Assembly (NCBI GenBank): GCA_018654845.1
Contig: JABIKU010000035.1
Coordinates: 1 to 64,000 of the forward strand
Source: Methanobacteriota archaeon
GTDB taxonomy: Archaea; Thermoplasmatota; Poseidoniia; Poseidoniales; Thalassarchaeaceae
Length of the DNA: 64,000 nt
Direction of reading: 5' to 3'
Position 1 is the stretch's first letter, and the number at the start of each line of letters is the position of its first letter. The position numbers and the translations under genes are program-made. Below, piece by piece: positions 1 through 8,971 of the stretch. The notes beneath the pieces are model-generated. The model was not told the origin of the DNA. It did no database searches and saw nothing but the letters and a program-made list of their open reading frames with translations.

Positions 1-15
1 ACGCCCGAGGCTCAA

Positions 16-92
16 GGGCGATTAGTGTAGTCTGGATATCACCTCGGATTTCTAATCCGAGAACACGGGTTCGAATCCTGTATCGCCCACCA
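16..92 (+). tRNA. tRNA-Arg (anticodon TCT), CCA encoded
   Basis: Acceptor GGGCGAT (16-22) pairs with ATCGCCC (82-88), followed by A-CCA; anticodon stem-loop TCGGA-TTTCTAA-TCCGA; T-loop GGGTTCGAATCC. Confidence 0.95.
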
Positions 93-194
93 TTAAACAT
101 AGGTTAATTGAATTAGAACTCAATCATTCGCTGAAGCCTATTTTCGAATGTTGGTGCGTTTCACTCATATAGGGGCAGTAGGTCGGCGGGCTGC

Positions 195-302
195 ATGAAG
201 CGAGGTTCACGTGCTTGGAAGAAGCAGGGTAATCAACGCTGGAAGTGGCGCAAGAAGAAGTTGCGAAGGCGAAAGGCTTCTCGAAAGCGTGCGAAACAGT
301 GA
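195..302 (+). CDS. rpl41e: Ribosomal protein eL41-like, 35 aa (MKRGSRAWKKQGNQRWKWRKKKLRRRKASRKRAKQ)
   Basis: Hand-translated ORF absent from the supplied track; almost entirely Arg/Lys/Trp, with a WRKKK(L/M)RR core matching the eL41 pattern; TATA-like TCATATA about 25-30 nt upstream. Confidence 0.75.
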   Translation: MKRGSRAWKKQGNQRWKWRKKKLRRRKASRKRAKQ

Positions 303-347
303 GTTTTCGGATAACCTCATAGACTCTGAATTTTCAGGTCTGACGAC

Positions 348-1238
348 ATGTGGAATAGCCCGAGAATATCATGGAGCCCTACTCGAGGAAGATTACTGGA
401 TGGATGTACTAGAAGGTACGTGCTGGAGCACGTACTCTCTCATAATTCATCTGAAATCAAGAAAAAAAGTAAAAAAAGACCTCTCGGCGATCACGCTAGA
501 CGTGGTTTACGAGATGCAATAATATCGATGCTAGAATCTTGGTCGATGAACGAAGATCCTGATTTTGAAGAATATCGAATGATTATTCACAGAGCAATAA
601 TAGCTTCCATTGTATCGAATCAAGTAATTGAATCAAATCCTCACACAGAGGTTGATTCGATGGTCAAAATGATGATGCACAGATTTTCTTTAGTCAGAAA
701 CGCACCCGTCATCGGTCGACTACAACGACTCAATCCGGGACTTTGGCAGTCAGTTGATAGATTACAACCACTTTTACTCGATGGCGCTCGTCAATATGGT
801 GCACCTGATCTAATAATTTGGAATGGCGATAGACTAACTATGGTACGCATTACGATGGAAATGAATTCTCGTCAGCCCAAAGAAGCAGTCCTCTTAGAAT
901 TAGGATCAATGATATTGTGGGCTGAAAGAAATCCTTTGATTGCCGTCCCAGTCGATCAGATGGATGTAATTCGCATCGGCTGGCTTGGAACCCGCTGGGT
1001 TAAGTGGCAGCGAAGAGCGAATTCTAAGTGGGCTGCCGAATCTAGGTCGATGATAGCGATGGATATTGAACAGATGGCTCATCTGATAATATTCTCAGGA
1101 GATATTGATGAATTACCTCGATCTCGAAGCAAATGGAATTGTAGAAATTGTAGTTTCAAACAAAATTGCCCAGGAGCAGTGCTCAAATCTTCGACACTAA
1201 ATCTGCCAGAGCAGAAACTGGGTCAGCAACTTTTGTGA
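348..1238 (+). CDS. Hypothetical protein, possibly Cas4/RecB-like PD-(D/E)xK nuclease with C-terminal Cys cluster
   Basis: Long ORF; APDLIIWNGDRLTMVRI strand resembling a nuclease core; C-terminal CRNCSFKQNCPG. Start codon uncertain. Confidence 0.4.
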   Translation: MWNSPRISWSPTRGRLLDGCTRRYVLEHVLSHNSSEIKKKSKKRPLGDHARRGLRDAIISMLESWSMNEDPDFEEYRMIIHRAIIASIVSNQVIESNPHTEVDSMVKMMMHRFSLVRNAPVIGRLQRLNPGLWQSVDRLQPLLLDGARQYGAPDLIIWNGDRLTMVRITMEMNSRQPKEAVLLELGSMILWAERNPLIAVPVDQMDVIRIGWLGTRWVKWQRRANSKWAAESRSMIAMDIEQMAHLIIFSGDIDELPRSRSKWNCRNCSFKQNCPGAVLKSSTLNLPEQKLGQQLL

Positions 1239-1845
1239 CTCCTGAAGCAAGTAGTACGCCAGATGTGCCCAATTGAATTGCCATTGCTACATCTTCACCG
1301 TTTTTCACGCCTGCACCGCAAAGAATTCCCACATTTTCGTTAATCTCTGAGATTGCTGCAGCGGTGCTGATGACAATTTCAGGGTCTGCGGTTGTCACAG
1401 AGACATCTCCACCAATCAATTCAGGTGGTTCAACTGCGACATAATTCGGTTGTAATGCTGTCAATGCTCTTGCTTCCTCGATATCTGCTGCGCATGCACA
1501 GACAGTGAAATCCTCAGGAACTGAATCAAGGATCATCGCCACATGTTCAAGGGAAACTTTGTGTTCTGCATGGTTGATAATTGTCCCACTAGCACCTCGA
1601 GAAATAGCAGTTTCAGGATGTAGCCAACCAGTATTTGATCCAAAAGCAATCGGATCGAGATGTTGAGTCCAAACTTCGAGATTGGGGGCTGCAGCGACAA
1701 CCGCTGAAAGATCGAATGCCGAGACTACCGCAATCATTCTCGCATCCGTTTCAATACTAGCCATCGCTCTAGCTAATTCTTCTGCTGCGATGCCATGAGC
1801 GGTTTCATAAGTTTTGAAATTGACTACGACTAATTGCTCACCCAT
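1183..1845 (-). CDS. tpiA: Triosephosphate isomerase, archaeal type
   Basis: VVVNFKTYETA N-terminus, WTQHLDP, IINHAEHK, VAVEPPELIGG, CGAGVKNGEDVAMAIQLGTSGVLLASGV. Confidence 0.93.
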   Translation of the reverse strand: MGEQLVVVNFKTYETAHGIAAEELARAMASIETDARMIAVVSAFDLSAVVAAAPNLEVWTQHLDPIAFGSNTGWLHPETAISRGASGTIINHAEHKVSLEHVAMILDSVPEDFTVCACAADIEEARALTALQPNYVAVEPPELIGGDVSVTTADPEIVISTAAAISEINENVGILCGAGVKNGEDVAMAIQLGTSGVLLASGVTKVADPVSALADLVSKI

Positions 1846-1887
1846 GATTCGGCGAAAGGCAATTCCTCTTTGACGCTAACGGAGAAA

Positions 1888-2847
1888 TTAGATTATCTCG
1901 CCGTGACCTACGACCTTATCATTGAGGCGACATCCATCCGAAATTATCGCACCTTCACCAATTAAACATCGATCTAAATGAACGGACTCACCGATTATTG
2001 CCCCATCGAGGACGACGCAGTTGAGCAAATTTGCATCTTTTCCAATTTTCACTCTAGAACCAATCACAGAACCCGAGACTTGTCCGGCATCTAGGGCGGC
2101 ATCGGCAAACCACGAATCCGCGATAATTACACCTGTAGAAAATCTGCCATTATCGATGCAAACTTGTGCGGCTTCAAGAAAAGATGGGGGTGTTCCGGCA
2201 TCGACAAAGAATCCCCCAAATTCAAGACCAGCCATTCGTCCGGATTCAGCAATACTGGGGAAAACTTCGCGTTCCATACTGTGGCGAGTAAGAGTGAGCG
2301 AATCCAAAACCTCTCTCTCAAGTAAATAACATCCTGCATTTATTAAATTTGAAAATTCTGTTCCCCGCTCTGGTTTTTCTTGAAATCGGCGAATCATGCC
2401 AGAATCATTCAACTCACAAACGCCGAATCGGCTCGGATCTTCAACTGGCCAAAGCGAAAGAGTAGCAGCAGCGCCAGTAGAAGAATGACGTTCAGCAAGA
2501 GCTGCGACATCCACGCTTGAAACTAAATCACCATTCAAAACCAAAATCGGGCCACTACCCGTCAAATGTTTACGGGCGAGTGCGATTGCACCGCCCGTGC
2601 CAAGAGCCTCTGTTTCAACTGAAAGAATCACCTCATATGGTAATTCTGATGTGTCAAAAAATCGCTGCATTTCCTCAATTCCATAACCAGCAGCGACAAC
2701 CACACGATCTATCATCTCGAGAGGTACGCATTCTACAACACGCTCGAGCAAAGTCTTGTCTAGAAGCGGAAGCAAAGGTTTGGCCCTTCCCTCGGTCCAA
2801 GGGCGTAATCTTGTACCAAACCCACCGGCCAAAACTACGACGTCCAT
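1888..2847 (-). CDS. Sugar nucleotidyltransferase (NDP-hexose pyrophosphorylase family) with C-terminal left-handed beta-helix repeats
   Basis: Internal start MDVVVLAGGFGTRLRPWTEGRAKPLLPLLDK; hexapeptide-like C-terminus. The upstream part of the track ORF is not conserved-looking. Confidence 0.85.
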   Translation of the reverse strand: MDVVVLAGGFGTRLRPWTEGRAKPLLPLLDKTLLERVVECVPLEMIDRVVVAAGYGIEEMQRFFDTSELPYEVILSVETEALGTGGAIALARKHLTGSGPILVLNGDLVSSVDVAALAERHSSTGAAATLSLWPVEDPSRFGVCELNDSGMIRRFQEKPERGTEFSNLINAGCYLLEREVLDSLTLTRHSMEREVFPSIAESGRMAGLEFGGFFVDAGTPPSFLEAAQVCIDNGRFSTGVIIADSWFADAALDAGQVSGSVIGSRVKIGKDANLLNCVVLDGAIIGESVHLDRCLIGEGAIISDGCRLNDKVVGHGEII

Positions 2848-2952
2848 GGATGAGCGGGAGCAGGACCCATTTTCAGCACTTCGCGTCAACGACTGAGAAC
2901 TCTTCAAAGCGCATCGTTGAAAGAGCGAGGTCGATTCGCACGCACGATAGCG

Positions 2953-4161
2953 ATGAATATTCACGAGTATCAAGGGAAGGCAATGTTCCGTAAAGCAGGG
3001 GTTAACGTCCTCGATGGCGTTCACTGTACAAGCATTGAAGATGCACTCTCTGCATACGATTCCCTCGGCTCAAAGGTAGTTGCTGTCAAGTCACAAATCC
3101 ACGCTGGCGGTCGTGGAAAGGGCACATTGTACTCTCCTGAATCAGGCGAAAAAGTGATGGAAGGCGGCGTTAAAATCGCGTTTTCTCGCGAAGATGTTGA
3201 ATTATATTCACGAAATATCCTCGGAAACAAATTAGTTACAATTCAAACCGGCGAAAATGGCAAAATTGTCAACAATCTCTATGTTGAAGCCGGTTGTGCT
3301 ATTGCTCACGAATATTATTTGGCAATATTAGTCGATCGAGAGGCTAAGGCAGTTTTGATTATGGCTTCCACTGAAGGTGGAATGGATATCGAAAAGGTTG
3401 CTGAAAATACTCCTGAAGCTCTTCACAAAGTTTGGGTAGATCCCGCAGCAGGACTGTTGGGCTTTCAGAAGAGGAATTTAGGTATGGATCTCGGATTATC
3501 CGGCGCTGCCCTCAAATCTTTTTTTGGCCTTCTAGGAAAGTTGTATGATGTTTTTGTAAAGAATGATTGTGCAATGGTTGAGATTAATCCTTTAGTCCGT
3601 TCAGAAGATGATGAAATCATTGCACTCGATGCGAAGGTTAGCTTCGATGAGAATGCCTCGTTTCGACACAAAGAGTGGGAAGACATCAGAGATTTAGGTG
3701 AAGAGGATGATGCTGAAGTTCGGGCCAAAGAATTAGGGCTATCATATGTCAAACTTGATGGAGATATCGGCTGTTTAGTGAATGGAGCTGGACTCGCGAT
3801 GGCAACCATGGATGTCATCCAATTATACGGTGGCGAGCCGGCAAATTTCCTCGACCTCGGCGGTGGTGCTGGAGAAGATACAGTCAACGCCGCATTCGAA
3901 ATTATTCTTGAAGACCATAATGTGAAAGGAATTCTTGTCAATATATTTGGTGGAATTCAACGATGCGATGTTGTCGCAAATGGAGTTCTTGCATCGGTTG
4001 AGAGGATTGGGCTTGAAGTGCCACTTGTCATTCGACTTTCGGGAACAAATTACAAAGAAGGACGAGCGATTATTGATGCATCCGACTTGCAAACTTATTC
4101 TGTAGATACCCTTGCTGAAGGTGCAAAAAAAATTGTTGAACTTATCGGGGGCGAGTCATAA
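2953..4161 (+). CDS. sucC: Succinyl-CoA synthetase (ADP-forming) beta subunit
   Basis: [48 protein letters not shown]; followed by sucD. Confidence 0.95.
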   Translation: MNIHEYQGKAMFRKAGVNVLDGVHCTSIEDALSAYDSLGSKVVAVKSQIHAGGRGKGTLYSPESGEKVMEGGVKIAFSREDVELYSRNILGNKLVTIQTGENGKIVNNLYVEAGCAIAHEYYLAILVDREAKAVLIMASTEGGMDIEKVAENTPEALHKVWVDPAAGLLGFQKRNLGMDLGLSGAALKSFFGLLGKLYDVFVKNDCAMVEINPLVRSEDDEIIALDAKVSFDENASFRHKEWEDIRDLGEEDDAEVRAKELGLSYVKLDGDIGCLVNGAGLAMATMDVIQLYGGEPANFLDLGGGAGEDTVNAAFEIILEDHNVKGILVNIFGGIQRCDVVANGVLASVERIGLEVPLVIRLSGTNYKEGRAIIDASDLQTYSVDTLAEGAKKIVELIGGES

Positions 4162-5084
4162 TGTCAATTTGGATTAACGAACATAGCAAAGTTCTCGTTC
4201 AAGGAATCACAGGTTCACAAGGAACTTTTCATGCTACAAAAATGATAGAATACGGGACTGATATTGTCGGAGGAGTTACTCCTGGAAAAGGAGGTCAGTC
4301 ACTTGATTTATTCGGGAAATCAGTAACGGTTTACGATGGCATGTATGAAGCGATACAAGCAACCGATGCTAATGCATCTGTGATCTATGTGCCACCCCAA
4401 TTCGCAGCTGAAGCAATTATGGAAGCCGCGGATGCATTTGACCAAATCAAAGGAGAAGGAGTTGTAGTCTGTATAACAGAAGGAATCCCAACTCTAGACA
4501 TGGTAAAGGCGGTCGCTTATGTCAATCAAAGACCGGGAGTCAGACTCATTGGACCGAACTGCCCTGGGATTATCACTCCAGGAATAGAGGGGGGTTGTAA
4601 AATTGGCATCATGCCCGGTCACATACACAAAAAGGGACGAATTGGTATCGTTTCCAAATCAGGAACTCTGACCTACGAAGCTGTTGCTCAAACAATGAGC
4701 ATCGGTGAAGGCCAATCTACGTGCATCGGAATCGGTGGAGATCCAGTTAATGGCACCGGATTCATCGATTGCCTCGCCGGTTTCCAAGACGATATACAAA
4801 CCGAAGCGATTGTGATGATTGGCGAAATTGGTGGAACTGCTGAAGAAGATGCAGCTGCTTGGGCCGCTGAAAATGTCACGAAACCAATCGTTGGTTTCGT
4901 CGCAGGCGCTACCGCACCTCCCGGCAAAAGAATGGGGCATGCCGGTGCGATTATTTCTGGTGGAAAGGGCACTGCAGCAGAAAAATTTGCAGCATTCAAA
5001 TCTGCAGGAATCTATGTCGCAAACGATCCATCTGAAATCGGCGCTGTTTTAGCTGTCGCATTGAAAGAAGCCGGCCTGCTTTGA
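4161..5084 (+). CDS. sucD: Succinyl-CoA synthetase alpha subunit
   Basis: [60 protein letters not shown]. Confidence 0.96.
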   Translation: MSIWINEHSKVLVQGITGSQGTFHATKMIEYGTDIVGGVTPGKGGQSLDLFGKSVTVYDGMYEAIQATDANASVIYVPPQFAAEAIMEAADAFDQIKGEGVVVCITEGIPTLDMVKAVAYVNQRPGVRLIGPNCPGIITPGIEGGCKIGIMPGHIHKKGRIGIVSKSGTLTYEAVAQTMSIGEGQSTCIGIGGDPVNGTGFIDCLAGFQDDIQTEAIVMIGEIGGTAEEDAAAWAAENVTKPIVGFVAGATAPPGKRMGHAGAIISGGKGTAAEKFAAFKSAGIYVANDPSEIGAVLAVALKEAGLL

Positions 5085-5148
5085 ATCGACACTCTGAGTC
5101 GAACTCTAAGCGCGAGAGCCTAAGACGGGAGAAGCATCCCGATGGAAC

Positions 5149-6612
5149 ATGTCTGAAGCCGGCAAGGTCGTAGTCGTCGGCGCTGGTTTAGCAGGTTGTT
5201 CTTGCGCTATCTCGTTAGCAGGGCGTGGAATCAATGTCACATTGATCGAAGCGGGTGCGATGTTAGGTGGCCGTGTTCAATCAGTTAGTCTGAGAGGAAT
5301 AGATAGGGAAATCGATAATTGTCAACACGCGGCTTTCCGTGTATACAACCGTTTTTTACAATTGATTGGACACTGCGAAGCTCAAGAAATTCTGCGATTA
5401 CAATCTCAAACTAGACTATCCTATCTCGAGGTAGATAAGGGTAGAATATCAACTTTGAAATCAGGTAAATTACCACCACCAAATCATCTAGCAATATCTT
5501 TACTACGCGCACCATTCCTCAATTTCAAAGATAAAATAGCTTTGCAAAAGGCTGTCAAAGCCCTACAAAAAATAACCGAAAAAGAGCGACGCGATCTCGA
5601 TGAAACGGCTTTTTTGACATGGCTGAAGGAAAATGGTCAAACCGAGCGAGCAATCAAGCGATTTTGGGATCCACTTGTCATGGCTGCACTCAATATTGAT
5701 TCAGCGAATGCGAGTAGTTCTTCCGCTGCATTTTTGTTCAGAAAAGGCCTTTTTAGCAATGCAGATTCTTTTGATGTTGCCTCTTTCACAGGAGATCTAT
5801 CAGGAGTATTGGATCCTGCACTTCGAAGGACATTGCATTCAGCAGGTGTAAAGTTACGAACATCATCACCTGTAATGGAAATTTTATCAAAAGATGGAGT
5901 GATTTCGGGAGTCAGTACACGTGATGAAATAATTTCTGCTAACACGGTCATCCTCTGCACACCAATAAAACCAACCACTAGGTTGCTACGAGGAGTAAAT
6001 TTATCCGAAATTAATAATTTGATTGCAAATAATCTAGAATCAATAGGAAATACTACTTTGATGGGCTTACATGCATTCCACGAAGGAGCCGTCTTACCAG
6101 AAAACACACAATTCGTCACATGTATCGAAGAACCACTGATTCAGATGCTCTTCGACAGGACTGGTGAACTCGACGAAATCCAGAGAGCAGGACTTCCAGG
6201 GCACTGGATCTCTGTGCCGGTATCTTTCGCCGACTCATTTCTTTCGATGAAAGATACCGAAATTCAGACAGAATATGAGCGCGTTGTAAAAACAGCATTC
6301 CCCAACGCACCGGAATTAATTCAATTCCACGTAGTTAGAGCAAAACGAGCAACTTCGGCATTACGGCCAGGGACTCAAAAGTTCAGGCCAAACGCCGATG
6401 ATGCATCTAGCGGTATTATCCTAGGTGGAGATTGGTTGGACACAGATTGGCCAAGTACGATGGAAGGAGCTGTCCGTGGAGGGTTATCTGCTGCTGCTCG
6501 CTTACTCGCAATCCGAGGTGATGAACAGATGAATGATTGGCATCACGACATGAATTGGCCGGATTGGCCAGAACCACCTAGCCGTGGTACGAAAGGTTGG
6601 ACGGAGTGGTAA
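5149..6612 (+). CDS. hpnE: Hydroxysqualene dehydroxylase-like FAD amine oxidase
   Basis: N-terminal FAD motif VVVGAGLAGCSCAISLA, GGRVQS, DNCQHAAFRVYNRF, RFWDPLVMAALN; next to hpnC and hpnD homologues. Confidence 0.85.
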   Translation: MSEAGKVVVVGAGLAGCSCAISLAGRGINVTLIEAGAMLGGRVQSVSLRGIDREIDNCQHAAFRVYNRFLQLIGHCEAQEILRLQSQTRLSYLEVDKGRISTLKSGKLPPPNHLAISLLRAPFLNFKDKIALQKAVKALQKITEKERRDLDETAFLTWLKENGQTERAIKRFWDPLVMAALNIDSANASSSSAAFLFRKGLFSNADSFDVASFTGDLSGVLDPALRRTLHSAGVKLRTSSPVMEILSKDGVISGVSTRDEIISANTVILCTPIKPTTRLLRGVNLSEINNLIANNLESIGNTTLMGLHAFHEGAVLPENTQFVTCIEEPLIQMLFDRTGELDEIQRAGLPGHWISVPVSFADSFLSMKDTEIQTEYERVVKTAFPNAPELIQFHVVRAKRATSALRPGTQKFRPNADDASSGIILGGDWLDTDWPSTMEGAVRGGLSAAARLLAIRGDEQMNDWHHDMNWPDWPEPPSRGTKGWTEW

Positions 6613-6614
6613 TA

Positions 6615-7565
6615 ATGACCAAAAAATTCGATTTTGGAGCACATATAGTCGAGCAAGGCGAAGTTGTTTCGTTAGCGGGTTGGGGGACACATCAATCTGT
6701 CGAATCAGCATATTCATATTGCAAAAAAATTTCTGAATCGCATTACGAAAATTTTGTTATTGTTAACAAATTTACTCCTGCAGAACATGTTCAACATATC
6801 CAAAATATCTACGCATTTTCTCGATATGGTGACGACTTAGGTGATGATGCACCATTCGACAATGAAACACGATGGAAATTACTCGATGCATGGGAAAATG
6901 ACCTATCCGAAGCGGCTAGAAATAATTGGAGTGGTAGCCCAAAACATCCGATTCTAATAGCTGTTCAAATTACGGCTCGTGAGTGTAATATTCCACTTGA
7001 ACCGTTTTGGAAATTAATTCAAGCCTTCAAAATGGATCAAATTAAGACAAGGTTTGCAAATTTCAACGAATTACGAGAATATTGCTACTATTCAGCAGAC
7101 CCGGTCGGTCATTTATTCCTATACGTATATGGCCATGATAATGATGAGTTGAGAGAATTATCCGACCGAACCTGTACTGCATTACAATTAGCAAATCATT
7201 GGCAAGACATAGCTCGTGATTTGGAACAAGACCGGATTTATTTACCAGAAGATACGATGAAAAAATACGGATATACCTATGATGATTATCATGCACGAGT
7301 TGCCGATGATCGATGGCGCTCTCTGATGAAAGAGGAGGTTGATCGAGCCCAGGAATGGTTTGATTCGGGCGCAGAATTATGGCAACATTGTGATCCGAGA
7401 TTAGCCGTCGACTTGATGATGTTCAGTTGGGGTGGTCAAGCCGTGTTAGAATCTATTCGAAAATCGAATTATAATACATGGAAAAAACGTCCTACTGTGT
7501 CTAAATTCAAACAATTTAAGTTATTGTTCAAAGCTAACCGTGCATGGAAGGCAGCCCAGAGATAA
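6615..7565 (+). CDS. hpnC: Hydroxysqualene synthase (HpnC-like trans-isoprenyl synthase)
   Basis: Asp-rich motifs YAFSRYGDDLGDDA and WQDIARDLEQDRIYLPED; ATG 2 nt after the hpnE stop. Confidence 0.87.
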   Translation: MTKKFDFGAHIVEQGEVVSLAGWGTHQSVESAYSYCKKISESHYENFVIVNKFTPAEHVQHIQNIYAFSRYGDDLGDDAPFDNETRWKLLDAWENDLSEAARNNWSGSPKHPILIAVQITARECNIPLEPFWKLIQAFKMDQIKTRFANFNELREYCYYSADPVGHLFLYVYGHDNDELRELSDRTCTALQLANHWQDIARDLEQDRIYLPEDTMKKYGYTYDDYHARVADDRWRSLMKEEVDRAQEWFDSGAELWQHCDPRLAVDLMMFSWGGQAVLESIRKSNYNTWKKRPTVSKFKQFKLLFKANRAWKAAQR

Positions 7566-7619
7566 TAATCGTGTGATTTGGGATGAAGCGGTCTCCGCGC
7601 GCACGAGGGTGAGATTCAA

Positions 7620-8903
7620 ATGCAGACATTGAGGGCTCTAACTGGTAATAGTATGGCTGAGCGTCAGATGAGTGATTCCGAGCCGGAGGTCAAGTATGAT
7701 CTCAGCGGCGAGATTAGTCTCATCGATTCCAGTATTGAATCAGCACCAATCGAGCGCGTTCGTTCTGCAGTTAACCTAACAAAAGAAGCTGTTCATGCAA
7801 TCAGCATTACCGCCCTTGAAACAATTCGTGAAGGAGCGGTTTTCATGGGAGTCATTGGATCTCGGGGTGAGTTAGTCAATCCATTTTCACATATTGATGC
7901 TGCGATTTGGACAGAAAATGATCTGCCTGAAAATATGATAGACGCTGCTTATGATTTCTGTGAAGAATTGACCCGAAGAGAAGCAGGGAACTTCTATCAT
8001 TCTTTCAAATATCTTCCAGATCTAGAACGGCGTGCAATAATGGCATACTACGCATTCTGTCGACGTGCAGACGACATTGCTGATGGAGATTATATCGATT
8101 ATTTTCCAGGTGGATCTAGCGAGCGCACAGAATCCATTGATTATCGAACAAAAATTGAAAGATTGATTGATAGTTCCCCTGTTGTGGAACGCTCATCCTA
8201 TAATGATAAAATGTCACAATTATTTTACTTTAGGAAAAAATTGTCGACAGCCTATGGTGAAGTTACTTCTACAGACCCAATTTTCATTGCTCTGAAAGAT
8301 ACTGTCGAAACATTTGGTATCCAACGACAATTACTCGATGATATGATTAGCGGAATGGAAGAAGACTTCCATCGAAATCGTTACCAAACCTTCGAAGATC
8401 TCTACACCTATTGCTACAAAGTTGCCTCTACCGTCGGCCTTGTCTGTATCGAAATATACGGTTATGAGGATCCACGAGCCCGTGAATTTGCTGAATCTTG
8501 GGGGATTTACATGCAATTAACCAATATTATCCGAGACGTTGCTGAGGATCTTGAGCGAAATCGAATTTACTTACCAATAGAGGATCTTGCTCGCTTCGGA
8601 ATTTCCGAAGATGATTTGCACAGCGGCAAAGAAATTCTCAAGCATCCTGGTTGGAAGCCATTTGTATCTGAGTATATCGCTCGCGCTGAAAAATACCGTG
8701 AGCGAGCGATGAAATTATTCCCTCTACTTGACAAATCGAGCAGATATTCACCCGCTGCAATGACCATTTTCTATCAATCAATCATGAATAAAATCGACAA
8801 AAATAATGGCGATGTTTTCAGCGAGCGAACCCAATTGTCAAAGACCGAGAAAATCGGTTTAGCAGCATATATATACATCCGACACCGATTTTTCGGTCTC
8901 TGA
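7620..8903 (+). CDS. hpnD: Presqualene diphosphate synthase (HpnD-like) with ~110-aa N-terminal extension
   Basis: YAFCRRADDIADGD and NIIRDVAEDLERNRIYLPIEDL; squalene/phytoene synthase family. Confidence 0.85.
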   Translation: MQTLRALTGNSMAERQMSDSEPEVKYDLSGEISLIDSSIESAPIERVRSAVNLTKEAVHAISITALETIREGAVFMGVIGSRGELVNPFSHIDAAIWTENDLPENMIDAAYDFCEELTRREAGNFYHSFKYLPDLERRAIMAYYAFCRRADDIADGDYIDYFPGGSSERTESIDYRTKIERLIDSSPVVERSSYNDKMSQLFYFRKKLSTAYGEVTSTDPIFIALKDTVETFGIQRQLLDDMISGMEEDFHRNRYQTFEDLYTYCYKVASTVGLVCIEIYGYEDPRAREFAESWGIYMQLTNIIRDVAEDLERNRIYLPIEDLARFGISEDDLHSGKEILKHPGWKPFVSEYIARAEKYRERAMKLFPLLDKSSRYSPAAMTIFYQSIMNKIDKNNGDVFSERTQLSKTEKIGLAAYIYIRHRFFGL

Positions 8904-8971
8904 ATGGAATCTATCTGCAATAGTGAATCGAATAGAAGAGATATTGAATCAGAGTCGATGGAGGTGATGTT

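Noticed and set aside
211-522. 103-aa plus-strand ORF
   Set aside because: Overlaps eL41 in another frame and the following ORF; no family-like sequence.
2517-2993. 158-aa plus-strand ORF
   Set aside because: Antisense to the nucleotidyltransferase gene and running into the sucC start.
2848-3024. N-terminal 59 aa of the track ORF for the nucleotidyltransferase
   Set aside because: The conserved start MDVVVLAGGFGTRLRPW is at 2847; the extension overlaps the sucC coding start.
3465-3941. 158-aa minus-strand ORF
   Set aside because: Antisense to sucC; Ser/Pro-rich translation is an artefact of the opposing codon usage.
5637-6119. 160-aa minus-strand ORF
   Set aside because: Antisense to hpnE with no motif.
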